DNA from: Streptomyces albireticuli
Lineage (GTDB): Bacteria; Actinomycetota; Actinomycetes; Streptomycetales; Streptomycetaceae
Direction of reading: 5' to 3'
Length of the DNA stretch: 64,000 bases
NCBI RefSeq assembly: GCF_002192455.1
Contig: NZ_CP021744.1
Span: 7,154,501 to 7,218,500 of the forward strand
The notes beneath the pieces were generated by a model. That model was not told the DNA's origin, did not search any database, and saw only the letters and a list, made by a program, of their open reading frames with translations. The position numbers were made by a program, and so were the translations under genes. Numbering within the stretch: position 1 is the stretch's first letter; each line of letters begins with the position of its first letter. Of this stretch, positions 9,363 through 18,624 are shown in pieces.

Positions 9363-9947
9363 CTACGGCGTTATCGACCACTTCAGCTGAGCCGGTGCCG
9401 ACGCCGGCTCTCCCGTGTACTTCGAGGTGTACGCGGCCGAGGCCGCGGTCGAGGAGGACTTGGAACCGGAGTAGTCGTCGCCGCCCTTCTCGGCCTTGTC
9501 CCCGCCGCCGCCCCCGGCGCCGAGGTACCAGCCGCTCGCCTCGTTCTTGACCAGCTTCGTGGTGGCGTCGTAGGTCCACTTCAGCTGCGGGGGAGCGGCC
9601 GACGGCTCGCCCGTGTACTTGGTGGTGTACGCGGGAGCCTTGGCGGAGGAGGAGTCACCGCTGCCGAGGTACCAGCCCTTGGCCTCGTTCTTGATCAGTT
9701 TGGTGGCCGCGTCGTAGGACCACTTCAGGTTGCCGGGCGCCGCCGCGGCCTCGCCCGTGTACTTGGTGGTGTGCGCGGGGGCCTTGGCCGAGCTGTCACT
9801 GCCGCTGTCGAGGTACCACCCCGCTTCCTCGTGCTTGATCAGTCCTGCTGACGGGGTGTCGGCCTGGCCCACTCCGGGGGCCAGGACCACCAGTGTGGTG
9901 GCGGCGACGAGGGTCGCGAGCCGCCGGGCGAGCGGGTGCACTGGCAT
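9363..9947 (-). CDS. Secreted three-repeat protein, probable beta-trefoil
   Basis: A 194-aa secreted protein. Residues 1-30 are a signal peptide ending GVGQA-DTP. The mature part has three copies of a ~50-residue unit: LIKHEEAGWYL, LIKNEAKGWYL and LVKNEASGWYL, each followed by a Ser/Ala/Lys stretch, HTTKYTGE-like strands and LKWSYD/LKWTYD/LKWSI. Threefold repetition with an end-of-unit W recalls ricin-type beta-trefoil lectins, though the QxW motif is replaced by LKW. A sugar-binding or surface role is inferred. The third repeat carries a Gly/Lys/Asp insertion. The start at 9947 has AGGACG upstream, and a 19-bp palindrome sits 33 bases further upstream. Confidence 0.7.
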   Translation of the reverse strand: MPVHPLARRLATLVAATTLVVLAPGVGQADTPSAGLIKHEEAGWYLDSGSDSSAKAPAHTTKYTGEAAAAPGNLKWSYDAATKLIKNEAKGWYLGSGDSSSAKAPAYTTKYTGEPSAAPPQLKWTYDATTKLVKNEASGWYLGAGGGGGDKAEKGGDDYSGSKSSSTAASAAYTSKYTGEPASAPAQLKWSITP

Positions 9948-10496
9948 GGTCGTCCTGCCGTTTCTGCGTGGGTTTCGAGGAGGCGAACGGTTCGCCTCAG
10001 AACCGCACTGTCCGCAATGAGCATGAGCCAGCGCCCGCCGCGCACCCACCGGAACCGCGGCCCACCACCGGTTCATGCATGGGCATACGGCTCGACCGGC
10101 GGGGTGGCGGCGGTGCCGCGCGTTCGGGGGCGCCCGGCGCACGGCGGGCGGGGCCCTCCCGGGCAGCCCGTCCGGAACGGGTCTTCCCCCGACCCCACCA
10201 GCGCGGAAGGCGCGAACCGGAGCCGCGTCGCGGACGCGTGCCGGAACGACCTCCTACCAGGTTCGTCCAGGCGCGCTCGCCGTTCGTCCGGCGCGACGCG
10301 CTTGTCCCGTCGGCGCCGGAGCGAGCCGTCGCGCGCACCTCGCGGCGGCCTTTCTTCTCCGGCGCCGCCGTCTCCCCGTGGCCGTCTCCCTTGTGGCCCC
10401 GGGCCTGAGGAACGCGGAGAATCGGCCCGGTCGGCACCGTACGTATCAGGCGTCACGGCGCCGTGTCAGGTCGTACTCCCAGCAGCCGGAGGCTCC
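9948..10496. other. Intergenic region between divergent genes
   Basis: About 550 bases lie between the secreted repeat protein and the saccharopine-dehydrogenase-like gene. It holds a 19-bp palindrome at 9980-9998. The open frames across it are Arg/Pro-rich and lack ribosome binding sites. The rightmost part should carry the promoter of the oxidoreductase, but no convincing hexamers were found. Confidence 0.45.
9980..9998. promoter_or_regulatory. 19-bp palindrome, operator-like
   Basis: GAGGCGAAC (9980-9988), one central G, then GTTCGCCTC (9990-9998), a perfect inverted repeat. It lies 33-51 bases upstream of the ATG of the leftward secreted repeat protein, where a promoter core or early leader is expected. 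The size and symmetry fit a dimeric repressor site; a short RNA hairpin in the leader is the alternative. Confidence 0.4.
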
Positions 10497-11690
<1,194 letters not shown>

Positions 11691-11754
11691 GGCGAGGGCG
11701 TACCGGGCCCCGGGGTCCCGGAGTCCGGTACGGAGGTCCGGGCGCCCCGGGTTT

Positions 11755-11796
11755 GAGGTGCGAGGTCTCAGGTGCGAGTACTCAGGTGCGGGGGCT
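11755..11796. repeat. 14-bp tandem repeat, three units
   Basis: Three adjacent 14-base units, GAGGTGCGAGGTCT, CAGGTGCGAGTACT and CAGGTGCGGGGGCT, share (C/G)AGGTGCG and a terminal CT. The array ends at the stop codon of the bL37 gene. It may reflect slipped-strand duplication in the space between two converging genes. Confidence 0.6.
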
Positions 11797-11870
11797 CAGC
11801 ACTGAGGGCGCTTGCCGTGGTTGGCCGCCTTGCGGCGGGCCCTCTTCTTGCGGCGTCGCTTCGAGGACAT
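11796..11870 (-). CDS. 50S ribosomal protein bL37
   Basis: A 24-residue, very basic protein (MSSKRRRKKRARRKAANHGK, then RPQC). The run of Arg/Lys followed by (K/A)ANHGKRP is the signature of bL37, an actinobacterial ribosomal protein of the large subunit first seen in mycobacterial ribosome structures. It is too short for most gene callers. The ATG at 11870 has GAGGAG six bases upstream. A TATAAA element on the same strand lies about 40 bases upstream. The C-terminal Cys in place of the usual Asn/Ser/Ala is a small oddity. Confidence 0.85.
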   Translation of the reverse strand: MSSKRRRKKRARRKAANHGKRPQC

Positions 11871-11910
11871 ATCGGCTCCTCTCCGGGCTTTCCTAGGGAT
11901 TTTCGTCCAA

Positions 11911-11916
11911 TTTATA
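11911..11916 (-). promoter_or_regulatory. Candidate -10 element for bL37
   Basis: TATAAA on the minus strand, within an unusually AT-rich patch upstream of the bL37 start. It is a good -10 box, but no clear -35 hexamer is present 17-18 bases upstream. It would give a leader of about 35 bases. Confidence 0.35.
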
Positions 11917-12071
11917 CCCTTCGGGGGTGAGGTGCCCGGAGGCGGTCCCGTGGTGACGCGGGCAGAAGAGGAGGACGGGGAGGGAGGGCGGATGGGTGCG
12001 CTTTGCGGGGTGACGGCCGGCAGAACCTCAGCGCGGGTGAGCCTTCGGTCCTCCGGTGGTCCGGGCCGCTG

Positions 12072-12158
12072 CGCGGGGCTCTGTCCCCGCCCCGCCCCTT
12101 CCCGAACCGGGGCTCCGCCCCGGACCCCGGTCCTCAATCGCCGGACGGGCTGAATCGT
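12072..12158. repeat. Recurrent Streptomyces-type intergenic element, copy A
   Basis: Contains CCGCCCCTTCCCG (12092-12104), CGGGGCTCCGCCCCGG (a hairpin), then CCTCAATCGCCGGACGGGCT. The same blocks occur at 50521-50770 and partly at 63893-63960. Such elements are scattered between genes across Streptomyces chromosomes. This copy is half of the full palindrome seen in copy B. Confidence 0.65.
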
Positions 12159-12298
12159 TGCCCGGAACCGGGGGTCCGGGGGACCTCCCGGGTTCCGGGC
12201 AGGGGCGGGACCGGGGCGGCCGCCGGGGACGGCGCACGGCCGCGCGGAGACCGCGTCGGCCGTGTACGAGCGTCGTCCCCGGCGTGTGCCCGGCGATC

Positions 12299-13315
12299 TC
12301 AGGCGCGGTTCCGCGCGGAGCGGCGCCGCATGGCCAGGAACAGGGTGGCCGAGCCGGCGGCCAGGACCGCCGCGCCGCCCGCGGCCAGGACGGTCGTGCT
12401 GCTGTCGCCGCCGGTCTCGGCGAGGCGGCCGCCCTGCGCGGCCGGGGCGTTGGCGGCCTTCACCGCGTAGTGCTGCTGGTGACCGTTGCCGACGCCCGCG
12501 CCGGTCCCGGACTCCGGGGCCTCACCGCCCGCGCCCCCGTGCGCGACCGCGCCGTGCCCGCCCTCACCGGGGCCGTCCCCGCCGTGCCCGCCGTGGTCGA
12601 CCGTCGACCTGGCGGCCTCCTCGGCGATCTGCTTCTCGCTCGGCGCCGACGCCTTCGTCCCCGGCGCCGGTGCCGACGCCTTCCCGCCGAGGTCCACGTC
12701 GGAACAGGTGTAGAAGGCCTCGGGGCTGTCCGAGCGCTGCCAGACGCTGTAGATCAGGTGCCGGCCGGACCGCTTCGGGACGGTGCCGTCGATGACGTAG
12801 CTGCCGTCCTTCAGCGTGGGGTCGGTGACCTTCGCGAACGGCTTCGCCTCCAGGTCAGACCACTTGAGCGGCTTGGCCGGGTCGTAGCCGTCCTTCGTGA
12901 TGTACAGCTCGAACGTGCCGCGGTGCGGGGCCGTCGCCCGGTACCGGAAGGTGTGCGCGCCCGGCGCCAGCTTCGTTCCCGGCCAGTCGGTGCGGGCCAT
13001 GTCCAGCCCCTTGTACTTGTCGCGCCCGGCGCTGCACAGCTTGCCGTCGGGGATGATCTGGCGGTGCCGCCCGGCGGCGTCGCCGATGTTCACCTCGTTC
13101 CAGTCGTAGAGCGGCTGGGTGCCGCCGGCCGCGACCATCGCCTTGCACGCGGCCGAGTCCGGGCTCTCCGGGCCCTCCGCGAAGCAGGCGGACACGCGGC
13201 TGACGGGATCCGTCATGGAGCCGTGCGCCGCGGCCGGCCCGGCGGTCAGCGTGGCGAGTGCGAGGGGGGTGAGGGAGAGCAGGGATATCCGTACGGTCCG
13301 ACGCATCGGATGCAT
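12299..13315 (-). CDS. AA10 lytic polysaccharide monooxygenase with His-rich linker and LAETG sortase anchor
   Basis: A 338-aa enzyme that oxidatively cleaves chitin or cellulose using copper. The signal peptide ends in AAA, leaving His as residue 1 of the mature protein (HGSMTDPVSR), the first half of the copper histidine brace. The AA10 domain spans about residues 31-210 (PLYDWNEVNI, YSVWQRSDSPEAFYTCSDVD). A Gly/His-rich linker with many HGG steps follows. The end is a class-E-type sorting signal: LAETG at 298-302, a hydrophobic span, then RRRSARNRA. The protein is therefore probably cell-wall anchored rather than free. The start at 13315 has AAGGAG seven bases upstream. It lies 122 bases downstream of a GH18 chitinase on the same strand, which suggests chitin as substrate. 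Confidence 0.92.
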   Translation of the reverse strand: MHPMRRTVRISLLSLTPLALATLTAGPAAAHGSMTDPVSRVSACFAEGPESPDSAACKAMVAAGGTQPLYDWNEVNIGDAAGRHRQIIPDGKLCSAGRDKYKGLDMARTDWPGTKLAPGAHTFRYRATAPHRGTFELYITKDGYDPAKPLKWSDLEAKPFAKVTDPTLKDGSYVIDGTVPKRSGRHLIYSVWQRSDSPEAFYTCSDVDLGGKASAPAPGTKASAPSEKQIAEEAARSTVDHGGHGGDGPGEGGHGAVAHGGAGGEAPESGTGAGVGNGHQQHYAVKAANAPAAQGGRLAETGGDSSTTVLAAGGAAVLAAGSATLFLAMRRRSARNRA

Positions 13316-13343
13316 GGGGGAGCTCCTTGGTGGGTGAGGGGTG

Positions 13344-13388
13344 GCCCCGCACGCAGGGCCGAGGTGGGGGGTGCCGTGCGTGCGGGGC
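13344..13388. terminator. Intercistronic hairpin between chitinase and AA10 gene
   Basis: A 12-bp perfect stem: GCCCCGCACGCA (13344-13355) and TGCGTGCGGGGC (13377-13388), with a 21-base loop. It lies after the chitinase stop codon and before the AA10 start, so it may terminate or attenuate read-through, or stabilise one of the two messages. Confidence 0.5.
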
Positions 13389-13437
13389 AGTATGGGGGAG
13401 AGGGGGGAGTGGGGGCGAGGGGGGAAGCGGGAGAGCG

Positions 13438-14853
13438 TCAGTTCCGGTACGCGGCGAAGGCCTTGGTGAAGGCCAGCTCGTCCTGCGGGATCGAGCTGCA
13501 CGTCGCGGACGCGGAGTTCCGCGCACCGCCCGGGCACGGCTTGTCGCGCGTCGCGGACCACATGGACAGCCCGCCGAGGCCCTTGGCGCGGGCGAAGCGC
13601 ACGAGCTGGTCCGCGTCGTCGGGCTTGAACACCTCGGTGGCCACGTCGTTGACGCCGATCATCGGGGTGACCGCCACGGCCTTCCACGCGGCCGCGTCGC
13701 TCAGCCCCAGCACGCCCTTGACCTGCGCCTGCGTCGCGGTGGCCGCGTCGATCGCGTACTGCCCCATGTCGCCGTCGAAGGACGGGCCGTAGTCCATCGC
13801 CATGATGTTGACCGTGGATATGGACACGCCGTTCTTCCTGGCGTTCCCGACCAGGCCGACGCCGTCCTGGGTCAGGCCCGTGGGCATCACCGGCAGGGTG
13901 AAGGACACGTCGAGGCCGGGGTGCTTCTTCTGGAGGAGGGCGATGGCCCGGGCGCGGCGGGTGTTGGCGGCCGTGTCGGGCAGCGCGCTCCCTTCGATGT
14001 CGAAGTCGACCTTGGTGAGCTCGTACGCGTCCACGACCTTGCCGTACGCCGCCGCGAGCTCCTCGGCGGACGAGCAGACGAGCCCCAGCTCGGAGCCGGC
14101 GGCCCCGCCGAAGGAGACCCGCACGTCACCACCCGCCTCGCGCAGCGGGCCGATCCGCTGGGCGACGGGGTTGCTTCCGAGGTCGGTCACGCCGCCCCAC
14201 TTGGGGGCGCAGCCGCCGCCGGAGGTGACGAAGGCCAGGTTGAACTCCTTCACACCGGTCTTCCGCGCCGTGCCCAGGAGGTCGTAGGCGGGGTGGAGGA
14301 GGGTGTCGACGTACGGGGCGAAGGCCGCGCCACCGCCACCGCCCGGAGCGGGCTTCGGCGGCCCGGAAGTGGGCTCCGCACCGGACGTCGGGCCGGTCGG
14401 CCGCGTACCGGGTGACCCGTCCAGCGCGCACTTGCCGTTGTCGATCCGGCACCCGACCGGCCCGCCGGCCGCCTTCTCCCCGGCCGCGACGAAGCCGACG
14501 GTCGCGGACGCGCCGGGGGCGAGGGTCCCGTTCCAGCTCTCCGGTGCGACCGTGACCGTCCGGCCGGTGACGGTGTGCCGGCCGTTCCACAGCGAGGTGA
14601 CCTTCGTGCCCTCCGGCAGGTCGAAGGTCAGCTTCCAGCCCCGCAGTTCCTTGTCCGTGCCGTTGGTGACCACGAACTGCCCGGTGTAGCCGCCCGTCCA
14701 GGAACCGGTACGGGAGAACGCCGCGCCGACCGACGCCGCGCTCGCCGTCCCGGTGAGCGTGAACGCGGCGCCCGCCGCGAGCGCCGCGGCGATGCCGGTA
14801 CCGGTCAGCTTCGCCTTGCGGCTCACGCGTCGGCGGTGTGCGGAGGAACCCAT
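13438..14853 (-). CDS. Secreted GH18 chitinase with N-terminal CBM2 module
   Basis: A 471-aa secreted enzyme. A signal peptide ends near residue 40 (TASAAS). A CBM2-type cellulose/chitin-binding module covers about residues 42-145 (GYTGQFVVTNGTDKELRGW, SWNGTLAPGASATVGF). A Pro/Gly/Thr linker follows, then a GH18 barrel. The catalytic motif D283-F-D285-I-E287 is intact, with E287 the acid. The barrel is the short subgroup seen in Streptomyces secreted chitinases. It should release chitooligosaccharides and act with the downstream AA10 enzyme. The start at 14853 has only a weak AGG site, and no chitin-type direct repeats were recognised upstream. Confidence 0.92.
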   Translation of the reverse strand: MGSSAHRRRVSRKAKLTGTGIAAALAAGAAFTLTGTASAASVGAAFSRTGSWTGGYTGQFVVTNGTDKELRGWKLTFDLPEGTKVTSLWNGRHTVTGRTVTVAPESWNGTLAPGASATVGFVAAGEKAAGGPVGCRIDNGKCALDGSPGTRPTGPTSGAEPTSGPPKPAPGGGGGAAFAPYVDTLLHPAYDLLGTARKTGVKEFNLAFVTSGGGCAPKWGGVTDLGSNPVAQRIGPLREAGGDVRVSFGGAAGSELGLVCSSAEELAAAYGKVVDAYELTKVDFDIEGSALPDTAANTRRARAIALLQKKHPGLDVSFTLPVMPTGLTQDGVGLVGNARKNGVSISTVNIMAMDYGPSFDGDMGQYAIDAATATQAQVKGVLGLSDAAAWKAVAVTPMIGVNDVATEVFKPDDADQLVRFARAKGLGGLSMWSATRDKPCPGGARNSASATCSSIPQDELAFTKAFAAYRN

Positions 14854-15039
14854 GGACGTACCTGCCTGTCATGTGTCGGGGGGTGACGCGGCAGCACGCT
14901 AGCGGGAGCGAATCGGACGAATGGTTGAATCAAGGCCCCGGGCCCGCGATTTATGGCCCCCTTAAGAAACACATGGGTGACGGTTAAAGGACCGGGTCCG
15001 GCCGGGGCGGGAAGGGCGGGCGGGCCCGGATCCGGCCGG

Positions 15040-16446
15040 CTAGGAACGCCGTCCCGCCCCCACGCGGCGCATCCGGCGGCGCCGTCCGCCACGGCGCGGC
15101 CCGCCCTCGCCGCCCAGCGACAGCCACACCCGCACCTCCGTGCCGCCGAGCACCGACCGCCCGATCCGCACGTCACCGCCCGTGGACTCGGCGGCCCGGC
15201 GCACGATGTCCAGGCCGAGCCCCGTGGAGCCGGGGCCGCCGTCGCCGTGGCCGCGGCGCAGCGCGGCGTCCGGGTCCGCGATGCCCGGACCCGCGTCGGA
15301 GACGAGCACGATCACGGCCTCCTCGCTGTGGTGGACGTCCACGGCGAAGGCGGTGCCCTCGGGCGTGTGCCGGAAGACGTTGCCGAGCATCGCGTCCAGC
15401 GCGGCGGCGAGTTCGGCACGCGCCACGGGGACCCGTACGGTCGCGTCGACGCCCGCGAGCCGCACCGCGCGCCCCTCGTCCTCGGCGAGCGCGGACCAGA
15501 AGTCCATCCGGTCGCGGATCACCTCGCACGCGTCGCAGCCGAGCACCGGCCGCTCCTTGGGCTCGCCCTGCTCACGGGCGGCCCGGATGAGCTGGTCGAC
15601 CTCGCGCTCCAACTGGGCGACGGCGGCCCGGGTGTGGTCGGCGGCCGGGCCGTCGCCGAGCGACGCGGCGTTGAGGCGCAGGACCGTGAGCGGGGTGCGC
15701 AGCCGGTGCGAGAGGTCGGCGGCGAGCTCGCGCTCGTGGGAGAGCAGCCGCACGATCTTGTCGGCCATGGAGTTGAACGCGACGGCCGCGGCGCGCAGTT
15801 CCGCCGGGCCGTCCTCGCGGACGCGCACCCCCAGCCGGCCCTCCCCGAGCTCGCCCGCGGCCTTGGCGAGCCGCTCCGCCGGGCGCACCAGGCGCAGGCC
15901 GAGCCGGTCGGCCGTGGCGAGGGAGCCCGCGACCAGGCCGAGGCCCACGCCCGCGAGGATCACCCAGGAGGTGGTGACGCCGTTGCCGACCGCGCGGTGC
16001 GGCACGTAGACCTCGACGACCGCGAACTCGCCGGTGCTCAGGGCCGTCGGCTGGAGCAGCGCGTAGCCGCCGGGCACGGAGGTGACGGCCGAGCGGCCGC
16101 GGCGGGCCGCCTCCACATCGCCCGGCGAGGCCCGGCGCCGGCCGATGTCGTACGCCCGGTCCGGCCCCTCTGCCTTCCGGGCCCCTCGCGCGTCCCGCCC
16201 GGCGCCCGGCACATGGACGGCCATCCGCCCCTCACCGCCGGCCTGCGAGCTCGCGACCGCCCGTTCCAGCTGCTCGCGGTCGGTGGTGATGGCGAGCGCG
16301 GGCCGGATCTGGGCCGCCTGCCGCTCGGCGTCGGCGAAGGCGCGGTCCCTGGCCAGCTCCTTGACCACCAGCCCGAGCGGCACGGCGAAGGCGAGCACCA
16401 CCATCACGGTGACGGCCAGCGACACCCTGATGAGCGCCCATCTCAC
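15040..16446 (-). CDS. Sensor histidine kinase
   Basis: A 468-aa membrane kinase. A first span at about residues 7-30 and a second at about 160-185 flank an extracytoplasmic sensor region of ~130 residues with no recognised fold. A HAMP linker follows. The H-box is DLSHRLRTPL with H247 as phosphoacceptor; the N-box is LGNVFRHTPEG; the G1 box is DAGPGIAD and the G2 is GSTGLGLDIV. The C-terminus is very basic. GTG at 16446 overlaps the stop codon of the upstream response regulator by 4 bases (GTGA), so the two are translationally coupled. The signal is unknown. Confidence 0.92.
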   Translation of the reverse strand: MRWALIRVSLAVTVMVVLAFAVPLGLVVKELARDRAFADAERQAAQIRPALAITTDREQLERAVASSQAGGEGRMAVHVPGAGRDARGARKAEGPDRAYDIGRRRASPGDVEAARRGRSAVTSVPGGYALLQPTALSTGEFAVVEVYVPHRAVGNGVTTSWVILAGVGLGLVAGSLATADRLGLRLVRPAERLAKAAGELGEGRLGVRVREDGPAELRAAAVAFNSMADKIVRLLSHERELAADLSHRLRTPLTVLRLNAASLGDGPAADHTRAAVAQLEREVDQLIRAAREQGEPKERPVLGCDACEVIRDRMDFWSALAEDEGRAVRLAGVDATVRVPVARAELAAALDAMLGNVFRHTPEGTAFAVDVHHSEEAVIVLVSDAGPGIADPDAALRRGHGDGGPGSTGLGLDIVRRAAESTGGDVRIGRSVLGGTEVRVWLSLGGEGGPRRGGRRRRMRRVGAGRRS

Positions 16447-17156
16447 GCCGGCTCCGGCCCGGCCGGCGGCTCCAGTTTCACCCCGACCCCGCGCACGGTG
16501 TGCAGATAGCGCGGACTGGCCGCGGTCTCGCCCAGCTTGCGGCGCAGCCACGACAGGTGCACGTCGATGGTCTGGTCGTCCCCGTAGGACTGCTGCCAGA
16601 CCTCGGCGAGGAGCTCCTTGCGCGGCACGACGACACCCGGGCGGCCCGCCAGATAGGCGAGCAGATCGAACTCACGCCGGGTCAGGTCCAGTGCGGCCCC
16701 CTCCAGTTCGGCCAGCCGGCGCAGCGGGTCGACGGACAGGCCGCCGACCCGCAGCACCCCCGACGGCACCGGTTCGCCCGCCGCGCCGCCGCCCCTGCCC
16801 GACCGCCGCAGCACGGCGGCCATGCGCGCGGTCAGGTGCGCCACGGAGAACGGCTTGACGAGGTAGTCGTCGGCGCCGTCGGTGAGCAGCCGGATGATCT
16901 CCGCCTCGTCGTCCCGCGCGGTGGCCACGACGACCGGAACGTCGGTGATGCCGCGCAGCATCTTCAGCGCCTGCGCCCCGTCCAGGTCCGGCAGCCCCAG
17001 GTCGAGGACGACCAGGTCGAAGCCGACCTGCGCCACCTCCCGCAACGCCTCCAGGGCGGTCCCGACGCTGCGTACGGTGTGCGAGGCCTCGGTCAGCTGC
17101 CGGACGAGGGATGAGCGTACGAACGGGTCGTCCTCGACCACGAGCAGTCTTGCCAT
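16443..17156 (-). CDS. OmpR-family response regulator
   Basis: A 237-aa regulator. The receiver domain has the acidic pair in VVEDD, phospho-acceptor D52 in VVLDLGLPDLDG and a Lys in LVKPFS. A winged-helix OmpR/PhoB DNA-binding domain covers about residues 135-230 (LTRREFDLLAYLA, TIDVHLSWLRRKLG, VRGVGVKL). It is paired with the following kinase. Its ATG at 17156 lies only 33 bases from the start of a divergent secreted-protein gene. Both transcripts must have very short leaders or none, and the regulator may control the shared region. Confidence 0.93.
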   Translation of the reverse strand: MARLLVVEDDPFVRSSLVRQLTEASHTVRSVGTALEALREVAQVGFDLVVLDLGLPDLDGAQALKMLRGITDVPVVVATARDDEAEIIRLLTDGADDYLVKPFSVAHLTARMAAVLRRSGRGGGAAGEPVPSGVLRVGGLSVDPLRRLAELEGAALDLTRREFDLLAYLAGRPGVVVPRKELLAEVWQQSYGDDQTIDVHLSWLRRKLGETAASPRYLHTVRGVGVKLEPPAGPEPA

Positions 17157-17189
17157 GGCCCGCACCGTACGCCATACGGGTGAGGCAGG

Positions 17190-17744
17190 ATGAGTCAGGT
17201 GAGGCGAGGAATGATGCAGGTCCTGCTGTGGGCGCTGGCGACCGCGGCCGCCATGGCGGTGTCCTGGTACGGGGTGCGGACCGTGCTCGCGGGCACGGCC
17301 TACGAGCCGCCGCGCGCCCTGCCGATCTCCGGGGCCACGGCGCCGCCGCCCACGGGCCCGGCCACTCCGGCGCCCGCGCCCGAGCCCTCGGCGTCCCCCT
17401 CGCGCCAGGACGACGAGGAGCCGCCCACGCCGCGCGCCTCGTCCCCGTCCGCTCCCGGGCCGGAGCCCGCGCGGAGCGCCGCCGCCCGGCCGGTGCCGGA
17501 TACGGGTTCGGGTTCGGGTTCGGGCGAAGTGAAGAGCTTTCAGGTCCGGGGCGGGCGGGCGGTCTTCGACCTCGGGGAGAACGCCGCCACGCTCGTGTCG
17601 GCGACGCCGGACGAGGGCTGGCGGATGCGGGTGTGGAAGCAGACCGAGTGGATCCGGGTGGACTTCGTGGCGGGGTCGAGGACCACGTCGGTGTTCGTCA
17701 CCTGGAACGGCCATCCGCCGCACGTGCAGACGGTGGAGGGCTGA
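17190..17744 (+). CDS. Membrane-anchored or secreted protein divergent from the two-component system
   Basis: A 184-aa protein. One hydrophobic segment (about residues 8-30, VLLWALATAAAMAVSWYGV) acts as a signal anchor. A long Pro/Ser/Ala linker follows (about 45-108). A small domain of ~70 residues (SFQVRGGRAVFDLGE ... VFVTWNGHPPHV) ends the protein. No family was recognised; the C-terminal domain looks beta-rich. A position divergent from a response regulator suggests it is a target or an accessory sensor. Starts at 17190 or at ATG 17211 are both possible. Confidence 0.65.
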   Translation: MSQVRRGMMQVLLWALATAAAMAVSWYGVRTVLAGTAYEPPRALPISGATAPPPTGPATPAPAPEPSASPSRQDDEEPPTPRASSPSAPGPEPARSAAARPVPDTGSGSGSGEVKSFQVRGGRAVFDLGENAATLVSATPDEGWRMRVWKQTEWIRVDFVAGSRTTSVFVTWNGHPPHVQTVEG

Positions 17745-17754
17745 CCCCGGCCGC

Positions 17755-18477
17755 CTACCGGTCTTGGTCCGGGACCGCTTTCTGACGGGCCGTGACCGGC
17801 ACCGCCCGCACCCAGGTACGGTCCTCCGTCAGATACGTGTCCACGGCGAGCCCGGCCTCGGCCAGGGCGTCCTCGAATGCCTCCGTGGTGAGCGGACGCG
17901 ACAGGAACGTCTGCGTCCACCGCGCGTCCGGGAAGACGTACTCGACGTGGACGGAGCGCACGCCGGGGCGGACCGGCTCGGAGGACACCACCCGGATCAG
18001 CCCGCCGGTGACCTCCCGCTCGCGAGGCAGGTTCTCGTGCCGGTCCGCGGCCTCCCGCTGGATCAGCACGCACCCGTCGTCCGCGACATGGCGCCGGCAG
18101 GCCCGCAGCAGCCCCCGGCGGACCCGCGGGTCGGCGGTGTGGACGAGGAAGGAGGCCAGCAGCACCACGTCGAAGCGCTCGTCGAGCTCCAGTTCCTCGA
18201 TCGGGGCGCACACCGTCCGGGCGCCCCGCACCCGGTCCAGCATCCGCGGCGACTCGTCGACGGCGGTCACGGTGAAGCCCCGCTCGACCAGCGGACGCGT
18301 CACACGGCCCGCACCGCAGCCCAGTTCGAGGACGCGGGCCCCGGCGGGCACCGCCCGCTCGACGACGTCCGGTTCGTCGCCCACCGGCAGCCGCTCGTAC
18401 AGCTCGACCGCGCAGCCGTCCGGGGTGATCGCCCCCGGCCCCGTCCCCTGATGCCCCTCGCGTGCCTGAACGCTCAT
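17755..18477 (-). CDS. Class I SAM-dependent methyltransferase
   Basis: A 240-aa protein. The SAM-binding motif I is VLELGCGAGRVTRPL near residues 48-62, motif II is VDESPRML and the post-motif is FDVVLLASFLVHT. The C-terminal part (RSVHVEYVFPDARWTQTF) is typical of small-molecule methyltransferases of this group. The substrate cannot be told. It ends 10 bases from the end of the convergent gene on its left, and the divergent nitrobindin-like gene begins 148 bases from its start. Confidence 0.88.
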   Translation of the reverse strand: MSVQAREGHQGTGPGAITPDGCAVELYERLPVGDEPDVVERAVPAGARVLELGCGAGRVTRPLVERGFTVTAVDESPRMLDRVRGARTVCAPIEELELDERFDVVLLASFLVHTADPRVRRGLLRACRRHVADDGCVLIQREAADRHENLPREREVTGGLIRVVSSEPVRPGVRSVHVEYVFPDARWTQTFLSRPLTTEAFEDALAEAGLAVDTYLTEDRTWVRAVPVTARQKAVPDQDR

Positions 18478-18624
18478 GGCTCCATCGGAACACACCGGCC
18501 GCCGCCGGGGAAGGCCGTGTCCGTACGGGCGCGACCCCTCCGTGCCCTTCCCGTACGGCCGCCACCGGTGGAGCGACACCCTAGGCTGCCACCTGGCACC
18601 GGCCCCGACCCAGGAGCGCACACC

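Larger units (their letters stand above)
11871..12298. other. Intergenic region with a recurrent GC-rich element
   Basis: Holds the bL37 promoter area on the left and a copy of the recurrent intergenic element at 12072-12158. The remainder up to the end of the AA10 gene at 12299 shows no gene. Confidence 0.5.

Noticed and set aside
7222..9579. A 785-codon minus-strand frame opposite the M4-like gene
   Set aside because: Antisense shadow of a protein with clear M4 residues and signal peptide; no ribosome binding site.
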